DNA from: Streptomyces sp. SS1-1
GTDB lineage: Bacteria > Actinomycetota > Actinomycetes > Streptomycetales > Streptomycetaceae
Reading direction: 5' to 3'
NCBI RefSeq assembly: GCF_008973465.1
Contig: NZ_WBXN01000004.1
Location: forward strand, 620,001-684,000
Length of the DNA: 64,000 nucleotides
The notes under the pieces were generated by a model. It saw only the letters and a program-made list of their open reading frames with translations. It was not told the origin of the DNA and did not search any database. Below, in pieces: positions 7,903 to 17,353 of this stretch. How positions within the stretch are numbered: the first letter of the stretch is position 1; the number at the start of each line of letters is the position of its first letter. A program made the translations under genes and the position numbers.

Positions 7903-8895
7903 ATGAAGATGCTGATCAACGTCGCGGAGACCGTGGTCGCGGACGCGCTGCGCGGGATGGCCGCCGCGCATCCGGAACTGGTCGTGGACGTGGCCAACCG
8001 GGTGATCGTCCGGCGGGACGCCCCCGTAGCGGGCAAGGTCGGGCTGGTGTCCGGCGGCGGGTCGGGACACGAGCCGCTGCACGGCGGATTCGTCGGCCCC
8101 GGCATGCTGTCGGCGGCCTGTCCCGGCGAGGTCTTCACCTCCCCCGTGCCGGACCAGATGGTGCGGGCCGCGGCCGCCGTGAACAGCGGCGCCGGTGTGC
8201 TCTTCATCGTGAAGAACTACACGGGCGACGTCCTCAACTTCGACATGGCCGCCGAACTCGCCGAGGACGAGGGCATCCAGGTCGCGAAGGTGCTGGTCAA
8301 CGATGACGTCGCGGTGACCGACAGCCTCTACACGGCCGGCCGGCGCGGCACGGGCGCCACCCTGTTCGTGGAGAAGATCGCCGGGGCCGCCGCCGACGAG
8401 GGCCAGCCGCTGGAGCGGGTGGAGTCGATCGGGCGGCAGGTCAACGAGAACGCGCGCAGCTTCGGTGTCGCCCTGAGCGCGGTCACCACACCGGCCAAGG
8501 GCAGCCCCACCTTCGACCTGCCGGCGGGCGAGCTGGAGCTGGGCATCGGCATCCACGGCGAGCCCGGCCGGGAGCGGCGGGCCATGATGACCTCGGGCGA
8601 GATCGCGGACTTCGCGGTCGGCGCGATCCTGGACGACATGTCGCCGCGCAACCCGGTCCTCGTCCTGGTCAACGGCATGGGCGCGACTCCCCTGCTGGAG
8701 CTGTACGGCTTCAACGCCGAGGTGCAGCGGGTGCTCGCCGAGCGCGGCGTCGCGGTCGCGCGCACGCTGGTGGGCAACTACGTGACCTCGCTGGACATGG
8801 CCGGCGCCTCGGTCACCCTGTGCCAGGTCGACGAGGAGATGCTGCGGCTGTGGGACGCGCCGGTCAGTACGCCGGGCCTGCGCTGGGGTATGTGA
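7903..8895 (+). CDS. dhaK: Dihydroxyacetone kinase, substrate-binding subunit DhaK
   Basis: A 330-aa DhaK subunit, which binds dihydroxyacetone covalently as a hemiaminal on a histidine and receives phosphate from DhaL. SGGGSGHEP is at residues 49-57 and the substrate-binding histidine is His218 in GIGIHGEPG, the same number as in the characterised E. coli subunit. The start ATG 7903 was chosen for the GGGAGG site; a GTG 24 bp upstream is in frame. It is the first gene of the three-gene dhaKLM operon of the PTS-dependent type. Confidence 0.97.
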   Translation: MKMLINVAETVVADALRGMAAAHPELVVDVANRVIVRRDAPVAGKVGLVSGGGSGHEPLHGGFVGPGMLSAACPGEVFTSPVPDQMVRAAAAVNSGAGVLFIVKNYTGDVLNFDMAAELAEDEGIQVAKVLVNDDVAVTDSLYTAGRRGTGATLFVEKIAGAAADEGQPLERVESIGRQVNENARSFGVALSAVTTPAKGSPTFDLPAGELELGIGIHGEPGRERRAMMTSGEIADFAVGAILDDMSPRNPVLVLVNGMGATPLLELYGFNAEVQRVLAERGVAVARTLVGNYVTSLDMAGASVTLCQVDEEMLRLWDAPVSTPGLRWGM

Positions 8896-8941
8896 TCCGG
8901 GGCCGCACGAACACGAGCCACCCGCCACGCAAGGAGATCAA

Positions 8942-9541
8942 GTGCTCGACGCCGACTTCTTCCGCCGTTGGATGACGGCGACCGCCGCCTCCGTGGACCG
9001 CGAGGCCGAACACCTCACCGCCCTCGACTCCCCCATCGGCGACGCCGACCACGGCAGCAATCTGCAGCGCGGGTTCGCCGCCGTCACCGCCGCGCTGGAG
9101 AAGGAGCAGCCGCAGACGCCCGGCGCGGTCCTGATCCTGGCCGGGCGGCAGCTCATCTCCACGGTGGGCGGGGCGTCGGGGCCGCTGTACGGCACACTGC
9201 TGCGCCGCACCGGCAAGGCCCTGGGCGATGCGGCGGAGGTCGACGCCGAGCAGTTCGCGCAGGCCCTGCGCACCGGGGTGGACGCGGTGATGACGCTCGG
9301 GGGCGCCGCGCCCGGCGACGCCACCATGATCGACGCCCTGGTTCCCGCCGTGGAGGCGCTGGGCGACGGTTTCGCCGCCGCGGCGACGGCGGCGCGGGAG
9401 GGTGCCGAGGCGACGACGCCGATGCAGGCGCGCAAGGGACGGGCCAGCTATCTCGGGGAGCGCAGCATCGGGCACCAGGACCCCGGCGCCACCTCGTCGG
9501 CCCTGCTCGTCGCGGCTCTCGTGGAGGCATCCGATGAGTGA
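8942..9541 (+). CDS. dhaL: Dihydroxyacetone kinase, ADP-binding subunit DhaL
   Basis: A 199-aa DhaL subunit that carries tightly bound ADP and shuttles phosphate from DhaM to dihydroxyacetone on DhaK. The Mg-ADP site is GDADHGSNL at residues 33-41, with GGASGPLYGT and KGRASYLGERSIGHQDPGA conserved downstream. The start is GTG 8942 behind an AAGGAG site. It overlaps dhaM by 8 bp, so translation is coupled. Confidence 0.97.
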   Translation: MLDADFFRRWMTATAASVDREAEHLTALDSPIGDADHGSNLQRGFAAVTAALEKEQPQTPGAVLILAGRQLISTVGGASGPLYGTLLRRTGKALGDAAEVDAEQFAQALRTGVDAVMTLGGAAPGDATMIDALVPAVEALGDGFAAAATAAREGAEATTPMQARKGRASYLGERSIGHQDPGATSSALLVAALVEASDE

Positions 9542-9965
9542 CGCGACGAGTGACGCGAAGGAAGGCCGGCTGGTCGGCATCGTGCTGGTCTCGCACAGCG
9601 CGCAGGTGGCCGCGTCGGTGGCCGATCTGGCGCGGGGGCTGGCGGGCGGCGGGACCGACGTCCCCCTGGCTCCGGCCGGCGGCACCGAGGGCGGTGAGCT
9701 GGGCACGAGCGCCGAGCTGATCGCCGCCGCGGCGGCGTCGGTGGACCGGGGTGCCGGGGTCGCCGTCCTCACCGATCTGGGGAGCGCGGTCCTCACCGTG
9801 AAGGCGCTGCTGGCCGAGGGCGACGAACTGCCGGAGAACACCCGGCTGGTGGACGCGCCGTTCGTGGAGGGCGCGGTGGCCGCGGTCGTGACGGCGGCGA
9901 CGGGCGCCGACCTCGCGGCGGTGGAGGCGGCGGCCGCGGACGCGTACACGTACCGGAAGGTGTGA
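9534..9965 (+). CDS. dhaM: PTS-dependent dihydroxyacetone kinase phosphotransferase subunit DhaM
   Basis: A 143-aa EIIA-mannose-like domain. The phosphorylated histidine is His21 in GIVLVSHSAQ and VLTDLGSAVLTVKALL is conserved. It takes phosphate from HPr and passes it to DhaL-ADP. It lacks the HPr and EI domains fused in the E. coli protein, as is normal in Gram-positive bacteria. The start ATG 9534 overlaps the end of dhaL. The set phosphorylates dihydroxyacetone at the expense of PEP through the PTS. Confidence 0.95.
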   Translation: MSDATSDAKEGRLVGIVLVSHSAQVAASVADLARGLAGGGTDVPLAPAGGTEGGELGTSAELIAAAAASVDRGAGVAVLTDLGSAVLTVKALLAEGDELPENTRLVDAPFVEGAVAAVVTAATGADLAAVEAAAADAYTYRKV

Positions 9966-9985
9966 GCGGGCGGGGCGGCGAGCCG

Positions 9986-10023
9986 GGTGACGGCAGGTGG
10001 CGGGCCCGCCCGGGTCCGTCACC
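9986..10023. terminator. Hairpin between dhaM and the convergent chitosanase gene
   Basis: Outer arms GGTGACGG (9986-9993) and CCGTCACC (10016-10023), with a second G/C-rich palindrome inside the loop. It overlaps the stop codon of the chitosanase gene at 10019. Confidence 0.5.
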
Positions 10024-10714
10024 GCCCCCGGGTGAACTTCCTGGCGACCCGCTCCCCGGTCCGTACGGCCTCGGCCGCGTCCTCGATGGGTTTGACGACC
10101 TCGTCCTTGAAGACGATGTAGGTGACGCCGGAGGGGGCGCCCCCGGCACGGGGGTCGGCGGGGATGCCGAGGGCCTCGGCGGCGGCGTACGACGCCTCGC
10201 CGATGATGTCGGCCGGGCCGACGTCGCCGACGACCGCGTAGCGCACCCGGCCCTGGTACACGACGGCGGCGAGGGACCCGCCCCGGACGCCGTGGGCGCG
10301 GTAGTCCCACAGGGCGCTGGGGGCGGGCACCACGATGTAAGGCAGCCGCTCGGCGCTGAGATAGCGGCCGTCGGACTGGGTGAACGCGGTGGCGGAGGAG
10401 AAGTGCGGGTCCGTGGCGCCGCTGCACCGGGCGGTGGGGCGGCCGTCGCAGTCGATGTCCAGGTCGGCCTTCCAGAACACGGCCTCCTTGGTCCCGCAGA
10501 CGGGGACGGTCGCGGGCCGGCCGCTGTCGGTGCGGTAGCGGCCCCGGGACACCTGGGTGCACGTGCCGACCTTGGCCAGCAGTTCGGCGGCGCTGACGTC
10601 GGCTTCCTGGCTGACGGCCGGCTCCTCGGGGGCGGGGGGCGGCGGGGTCGGCGGGCTCGTCGGGGCGAGCAGGGCGGCTCCTGCCGCGGCCAGCGTCAGC
10701 GCATGCGATCGCAC
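10019..10714 (-). CDS. Glycoside hydrolase family 75 chitosanase, secreted
   Basis: A 231-aa protein with a short hydrophobic signal sequence (ALTLAAAGAALLAPTS) and a Pro-rich linker before the catalytic domain. FWKADLDIDCDG, SATAFTQSDGRY, LPYIVVPAPS and VVGDVGPADIIGEAS match the family 75 chitosanase fold, which cuts beta-1,4-glucosamine polymers endo-wise. The start was placed at GTG 10714, which puts the signal peptide at the N-terminus; an in-frame GTG at 10753 would add 13 residues with four arginine/proline-rich turns. It should be exported. Confidence 0.85.
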   Translation of the reverse strand: MRSHALTLAAAGAALLAPTSPPTPPPPAPEEPAVSQEADVSAAELLAKVGTCTQVSRGRYRTDSGRPATVPVCGTKEAVFWKADLDIDCDGRPTARCSGATDPHFSSATAFTQSDGRYLSAERLPYIVVPAPSALWDYRAHGVRGGSLAAVVYQGRVRYAVVGDVGPADIIGEASYAAAEALGIPADPRAGGAPSGVTYIVFKDEVVKPIEDAAEAVRTGERVARKFTRGR

Positions 10715-11173
10715 GTTGGGGGCCTCACGTCGGGGACACGGACACGCGTCCACCGGCGGGCCGGGGATCGGACCCGGCGGTCACGCACCGTGCACCGCAC
10801 CGGCGAACACTCAGCCCAATCTGCTGGCCGTCCGATCATGCTGCCACCAGAGGGGTCCGTACGGTGCACACCGGCGGGCGACACGTCTGGCGTGCCCGGG
10901 GGGCCGCCGGCGGCCGGGGGCCTGACTCCCTGACGGATCCAGGCCCCGGGCCACCCGCGTCCGGCGCGGGATCAGCGACGACAGCGGCCCACGCCGAGGG
11001 CATGAACTCCCGAGCCCTCGAGGGAAGTTCAGCCATGAGGACCTTCAGCATACGGAACGCCCCGCACCGGTCTCCAGCGGCCACCCCTTCGCACCGCACT
11101 CTTGATGTGAGCGCGTCAGCCGGGTCATATTGGTCCGGACCATTGCCGTCGGTCCCCCTCGGGAGGCAGAGCC
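10715..11173. other. 459-bp divergent intergenic region
   Basis: No convincing gene. It separates the chitosanase and the fibronectin-III lipoprotein genes, which point away from each other, and holds a dre-like palindrome at 11131-11142. Confidence 0.6.
11131..11142. promoter_or_regulatory. dre-like palindrome (DasR-type operator candidate)
   Basis: TGGTCCGGACCA, a perfect 12-bp palindrome ending 31 bp before the lipoprotein start. It differs only at the two central bases from the TGGTCTAGACCA core bound by the N-acetylglucosamine-responsive regulator DasR in Streptomyces. Confidence 0.5.
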
Positions 11174-12148
11174 GTGCGACGCGTGTCCTCTCTCGTTCCC
11201 GCCCTCTGCGCCGGTCTCCTGCTCACGTCCTGCGGCTGGGGGGCGTCCGGCGACGAGGGCGCCCGGCCGCCGGGGGCACCGACCGGGGTCACGGCCCGGG
11301 CCGGCAGCGCGACCAGCGTCCATGTGATGTGGAACGCCGTGGCGGCGGGGGACGCGGAGGGGATCCGCGGCTACGAGGTGTACCGGGGCGGCACCAAGGC
11401 CGCGGAGGTGCCGGCCTCCACGCACATGGCCGACATCACCCGGCTGGAGCCCTCCCACGCCTACGCGTTCACCGTACGGGCCCGGGACACGGAGGGGCGG
11501 CTCGGGCCGCCGAGCCGGACGGTCCGGGCGACCACCCCGGCGGCCGTGGCCGCGGACCGCACGGCACCCAGCCGTCCCGGACGGGCCGCGGGACGGGCGG
11601 TCGGCAGCCGGGCCGTCCAGCTGTCCTGGACGCGGGCGACCGACGACCGGGGCGTGGTGTCGTACGACGTCTACCAGGGCGGGACGAAGATCCACAGCGT
11701 GGGCGGGAACCAGACGGCCACCGTGGTCACCGGGCTGCGGCCGGGCACCCGGTACTCCTTCACGGTCCGCGCCCGGGACGCGGCCGACAACCTGTCCCCG
11801 GCGTCGGCCGCCGTACGCCTCGGCACACCGGGTACCGACGACGGCCGCGGCACCGCGCCGACGGACTTCCGGGCCACGACCCGGCGCGCGGACGGGGCGT
11901 ACCACGTCGATCTGCGCTGGACACCGCCGCGCACCGACGGCACCGTCACCGAGTACCAGGTCCAGGTCGACGGGCGGGCGGCCACCTCGCTGGTGTTCGG
12001 CGGGAAGCCGCCGCGCGGGACGGCCACGTACAGCTTCTACCTGGGCCCGGAGGCCGGGGTGCGGCACCGGGTGCGGATCCGGGCCATGCTGCCGGACGGC
12101 ACCTGGGGCGGGTTCTCGGCGGAGCGGACCGTGACGACCGGGCCGTGA
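11174..12148 (+). CDS. Fibronectin type III repeat lipoprotein
   Basis: A 324-aa exported protein. The N-terminus ends in the lipobox LLTSC (Cys at residue 20), so it should be anchored to the outer face of the membrane. Three fibronectin type III domains follow at about residues 35-120, 130-218 and 225-320; VYRGGTKAAEV and VYQGGTKIHSV mark equivalent strands in the first two. No catalytic domain is present. Such domains accompany secreted polysaccharide hydrolases in Streptomyces, and the dre-like site upstream and the neighbouring chitosanase suggest a chitin/chitosan role; this is inference. GTG start with GGGAGG upstream. Confidence 0.85.
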   Translation: MRRVSSLVPALCAGLLLTSCGWGASGDEGARPPGAPTGVTARAGSATSVHVMWNAVAAGDAEGIRGYEVYRGGTKAAEVPASTHMADITRLEPSHAYAFTVRARDTEGRLGPPSRTVRATTPAAVAADRTAPSRPGRAAGRAVGSRAVQLSWTRATDDRGVVSYDVYQGGTKIHSVGGNQTATVVTGLRPGTRYSFTVRARDAADNLSPASAAVRLGTPGTDDGRGTAPTDFRATTRRADGAYHVDLRWTPPRTDGTVTEYQVQVDGRAATSLVFGGKPPRGTATYSFYLGPEAGVRHRVRIRAMLPDGTWGGFSAERTVTTGP

Positions 12149-12359
12149 CGACCGGGCTGTGACGGCCCTCGACGCCGGCCGGGCGCCAAACCGGTTCCGG
12201 CCCCCGGTCCCCCGAACGCGGCGCCGCGTCACCTGACCGGCCGAAGCCCGCATGCGCCCGCGTCCCCGTACGCGTTGGCTGCACCTGAGGCAGCACGGGC
12301 GTTCCCGACTACGGCGGCGCAACGGACGTACCGCCGACCGTGCCGCCGGAGGGCAACTC

Positions 12360-12902
12360 ATGCGCAACTCCTCGCTTCTCCGCTCGGGCCTGACCGTGGC
12401 AGCCGCCTCCGCACTCCCCCTGTTCGCGGCCGCCGTCCCGGCCACCGCACAATCGGGGATCTCCGTGAGCACCACCGGCTCCACGGTCTCCGTCACGACC
12501 AGTGCGTGCACCCGGTCGAACGGCACCTGGGGCACCGCCTCGCTGCTCAACAGCCGGCAGTCGAACTTCTCGCAGGGCCGCCGGGTCTCCCTGACCGGCA
12601 CGCAGGCCCTGCAGTCGGCGGCGTGGTCGGACGTGAGCGCCGGGACCCACACCGTCATCGTCATCTGCTCGGACGGGACGCGGGCCGGCACCCAGGCGGT
12701 CATAGTCTCCCCGACGGCCCGGCCCACGATCTCGGCCACGACGTCGCCCTCCCCCTCGCGCGGGGTGATGGGCGGGATGGGCGGCGGCAGCCGCGACTAC
12801 GGCACGCTCACCATGGTGGGCGGCGGTGTCCTGGTCGGCGCGGGTGTCGCGGGGGCCGCCTGGTTCCTGCGCCGCCGGTCGTCGCGCCCGCGCCACCTGT
12901 GA
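12360..12902 (+). CDS. Secreted, C-terminally membrane-anchored hypothetical protein
   Basis: A 180-aa protein with a signal peptide cleaved around PATAQS (residue 31), a Ser/Thr-rich extracellular region containing two cysteines (SACTRS and VICSDG) that could form a disulfide, a Gly/Met-rich hinge (MGGMGGGSRDYG) and a C-terminal transmembrane helix followed by arginines (AAWFLRRRSSRPR). This is the layout of a type I surface protein without an LPXTG motif. I do not recognise a functional family. The start ATG 12360 is set by GGAGGG; the longer in-frame start at 12252 is Arg-rich and not signal-like. Confidence 0.75.
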   Translation: MRNSSLLRSGLTVAAASALPLFAAAVPATAQSGISVSTTGSTVSVTTSACTRSNGTWGTASLLNSRQSNFSQGRRVSLTGTQALQSAAWSDVSAGTHTVIVICSDGTRAGTQAVIVSPTARPTISATTSPSPSRGVMGGMGGGSRDYGTLTMVGGGVLVGAGVAGAAWFLRRRSSRPRHL

Positions 12903-12925
12903 CGTCCGCCCGCCGCCCGCACGGC

Positions 12926-12948
12926 CCCGGGACTCACGCGGTCCCGGG
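12926..12948. terminator. Hairpin between convergent genes
   Basis: Arms CCCGGGAC (12926-12933) and GTCCCGGG (12941-12948) with a 7-nt loop containing the padR stop codon at 12934. Confidence 0.5.
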
Positions 12949-13485
12949 TCCCGGCAGGTCGGGGAACTCCTCCAGCGCGTGCGTGAGCCACCGCGTCCAG
13001 AAGGTCTCCAGGTCGATGCCGGCCCGCAGCACCAGATGCCGCAGCCGGTCCTGGGAGCTGTCCCGGCCCGGCGGGAAGTCGCGCTTCTCGATCTCCTCGT
13101 ACTCGGCGAGCTGACGCCGGTGCAGATCGAGGTGGCGGCGCAGATCCGCCTCGATGCCCGCGGTCCCCACGACCGCCGCGGCACGCATCCGCAGCAGCAG
13201 CGTGTCCCGCATGGGCCGCGGGTCCTGGGACGCCGCGGTCCAGCGGGCCAGTTCCTCGCGGCCCGCCGGCAGGACCTCGTAGCTCTTCCTCTGCCCGCGC
13301 GCGGGCTGTTCGGACGGCAGGGCCCGGATCAGCCCGCCGCTCTCCAGCCGCCCCAGCTCGCGGTAGATCTGCTGATGCGTCGCCGACCAGAAGTAGCCGA
13401 TCGACTTGTCGAAACGACGGGTCAGCTCCAGCCCGGACGACGGCTTCTCGAGCAGGGCGGTGAGGATCGCGTGCGGGAGTGACAT
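12934..13485 (-). CDS. PadR-family transcriptional regulator
   Basis: A 183-aa PadR regulator of the long form, with an N-terminal winged helix (LPHAILTALLEKPSSGLELT, IGYFWSATHQQIYRELGRL) and a C-terminal helical dimerisation domain (about residues 95-175). It lies 31 bp downstream of the dienoyl-CoA reductase gene in the same orientation, but its own start has little ribosome site (GACCCC before ATG). Effector and targets are unknown; the divergent operator at 15593 is not a typical PadR ATGT-N8-ACAT site. Confidence 0.88.
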   Translation of the reverse strand: MSLPHAILTALLEKPSSGLELTRRFDKSIGYFWSATHQQIYRELGRLESGGLIRALPSEQPARGQRKSYEVLPAGREELARWTAASQDPRPMRDTLLLRMRAAAVVGTAGIEADLRRHLDLHRRQLAEYEEIEKRDFPPGRDSSQDRLRHLVLRAGIDLETFWTRWLTHALEEFPDLPGPGTA

Positions 13486-13516
13486 GGGGTCATCCTAGGG
13501 ACGCGGTCCGGCGGCC

Positions 13517-15589
<2,073 letters not shown>

Positions 15590-15592
15590 TTA

Positions 15593-15606
15593 TGCAACTA
15601 GTTGCA
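15593..15606. promoter_or_regulatory. Perfect palindromic operator upstream of fadH
   Basis: TGCAACTAGTTGCA, a perfect 14-bp palindrome 61 bp before the fadH start. An 11-nt part of it (ACTAGTTGCAC, 15597-15607) recurs at 36581-36591 just ahead of a MarR gene. Confidence 0.6.
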
Positions 15607-15667
15607 CAACCCGGGCGGCGTGACTCCGGCCACGGGTGCCGTCGCCCCGACCGGGGCCCGGCACGCC

Positions 15668-15700
15668 GGAAGCCCGCGTACCGGCGGTACGCGGGCTTCC
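15668..15700. terminator. Strong terminator hairpin
   Basis: A perfect 15-bp stem (15668-15682 with 15686-15700) and a 3-nt loop, 33 bp after the stop codon of the minus-strand gene at 15733. Confidence 0.8.
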
Positions 15701-15732
15701 TCACTTCGCCGGGCGGGCGCCCCGAAGTGCTT

Positions 15733-16113
15733 CTACGACGCCTCGGGCCTGCTCTCCAGGACCACGTGGAGTTCGCGCTCCTGGTCGCCGGAGGCCGACG
15801 TCTGGTCGTGGACGGTGAACAGGGAGTCCAGGGTCGTCCGGAGCCGTTCGATGGCCCAGTAACCGCCCTGCGCGTCCGCCTCGACGCGCGACGAGAGCCG
15901 GGCGGGAGGCGGGCAGTCCTGCGTGTCCGTCACCTCGAACGTGCCGAGCCACACCATCGGCCGGCTCTCATGGAGCTGCTGCGGCACCTCGTCCGGTGCC
16001 CGGTCGGACTCGAAACACGTGGACAGCGCCTCGAAGACGATCCGGGCGTCGTCCTTGTCGCATCCGCTGATCTCGACGGACACAGCTTCGTCGTGCAGTC
16101 GTTCACGATCCAT
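15733..16113 (-). CDS. Small soluble hypothetical protein
   Basis: A 126-aa acidic protein with no signal peptide or membrane segment. The N-terminus is charged (MDRERLHDEAVSVEISG) and the C-terminal half, HVVLESRPEAS, suggests an alpha/beta fold. I do not recognise a family. The start ATG 16113 is supported by GAGGAG; the in-frame extension to 16176 lacks a ribosome site. It is probably transcribed alone, with a strong terminator 33 bp downstream and about 130 bp of free sequence upstream. Confidence 0.75.
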   Translation of the reverse strand: MDRERLHDEAVSVEISGCDKDDARIVFEALSTCFESDRAPDEVPQQLHESRPMVWLGTFEVTDTQDCPPPARLSSRVEADAQGGYWAIERLRTTLDSLFTVHDQTSASGDQERELHVVLESRPEAS

Positions 16114-16245
16114 CGTGATCGCTCCTCTCGTGGCCACACCGCGGTGCCACGGGTAGCCCGCGGAACGGGACCCCAACCCAAGAAAAGCACCACACGTGCC
16201 GGCGCACTACCGGCGAGGACGCCCCGGCGGCCGTCCGGCCCCGGC

Positions 16246-17118
16246 TCAGCCCCTGGTGAACCGGTACGTCTTGCTGTCCGTCAGCACACAGAACCCGGGC
16301 GAGATGACGATGACGCGCAGGGTGCCGGTACGGCGGTCGTAGTCGATGCCCTCCGTCTCGAAGGAGCCCGAGCAGGAGCTGCGCAACGGGAGCTGGCGCA
16401 GGGCGGTGACCCGGCCGGTCACGTCCGAGGCGCCCGGCGCGGCGGAGAGGTCGATCTGGAGCAGCGGCTTGGTGATCCCGAAGAGGCTGCCGTCGGGGTC
16501 GTCGGAGGAGCAGAGCAGGGTCGTCGCGTCCCGGAAGTCGCAGCCCTGCACATCACGGACCGGGCGGTCCAGCCGGATGCTGGACGTCCACGGCAGGTTC
16601 GCGGAGGGGGACGTGGACGGGTTGACGCCCGGTGTCGGGTGGACGAGCAGACGGGTCATGGTCCCCCACTCGCCGGAGACCATCCACTGCCCGCCCGGGG
16701 AGATCGCGACGAAGGAGTTGTTCAGCGCCTCACCGGGACCGAGCGCGTGGACGTACTCGGACCAGCCGCCGTTCGGCGCCTGGACGCGGAACATCTTCGC
16801 GGAGCCCGAGTCCGCCTGGTAGGGCTCGATGTAGTAGCCGTCGTAGGACGCGTCGGGGTCGCCCACATGGTTCCAGCCGCGGGTTCTCACCGACAGGGGG
16901 ATGGTGCCGATACCCGTGTAGCGGTTGGGGCTGTTCGCCGGGATCTCGATGGAGGCCAGGCCCTGGCTCTCGGTGAGCGGGTCGGCCCGGTCGGAGCCCA
17001 CCTCCGTCCAGGTGTCGGCCGCCTGCGCGGGTGTGGCGGCGGACAGGACGACGACCGAGGCGAGGGCCACGAGGCCCGTCAGAGGGGCATGACAACGTTG
17101 CCGGGCACGTTGGGCCAT
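16246..17118 (-). CDS. Secreted hypothetical protein
   Basis: A 290-aa protein with a clear signal peptide (VALASVVVLSAATPAQA, cleavage near residue 33). The mature part has beta-propeller-like strands with Gly/Trp-rich repeats (TRGWNHVGDPDASYDGYY, EWGTMTRLLVH) and four cysteines that could form disulfides. It looks like a predicted extracellular esterase/YncE-like propeller without visible catalytic residues; no family name is claimed. The start ATG 17118 was chosen for its AAGGAG site over the in-frame start at 17172. Divergent from the SpoIIE-phosphatase gene, with an operator-like palindrome between them. Confidence 0.75.
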   Translation of the reverse strand: MAQRARQRCHAPLTGLVALASVVVLSAATPAQAADTWTEVGSDRADPLTESQGLASIEIPANSPNRYTGIGTIPLSVRTRGWNHVGDPDASYDGYYIEPYQADSGSAKMFRVQAPNGGWSEYVHALGPGEALNNSFVAISPGGQWMVSGEWGTMTRLLVHPTPGVNPSTSPSANLPWTSSIRLDRPVRDVQGCDFRDATTLLCSSDDPDGSLFGITKPLLQIDLSAAPGASDVTGRVTALRQLPLRSSCSGSFETEGIDYDRRTGTLRVIVISPGFCVLTDSKTYRFTRG

Positions 17119-17215
17119 GGCGGCGGCTCCTTGGGGGTGGGGACGCGTCGGCGGACAGTGTGGCGGCCCCACATAGTCATGTACAGACCAATGACAGCCA
17201 TGTCCGCTGTCGTGT

Positions 17216-17230
17216 CCGCCACAGTGGCGG
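17216..17230. promoter_or_regulatory. Perfect 15-bp palindrome in a divergent promoter region
   Basis: CCGCCAC-A-GTGGCGG, between the secreted protein gene and the SpoIIE phosphatase gene. The right half is part of a 13-nt direct repeat, GTGGCGGCCCCAC, at 17160-17172 and 17224-17236. Confidence 0.5.
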
Positions 17231-17353
17231 CCCCACGTGTGGTTTCACGCCACGGACGACACCGTGTTGAGACATGGTGGAGGTGGGCGACCGAGGGGGA
17301 CCCGGAAAGGGTCGGACGCGGTAGAACAAGGGGAGTCGGCACGGGGGAACGAC

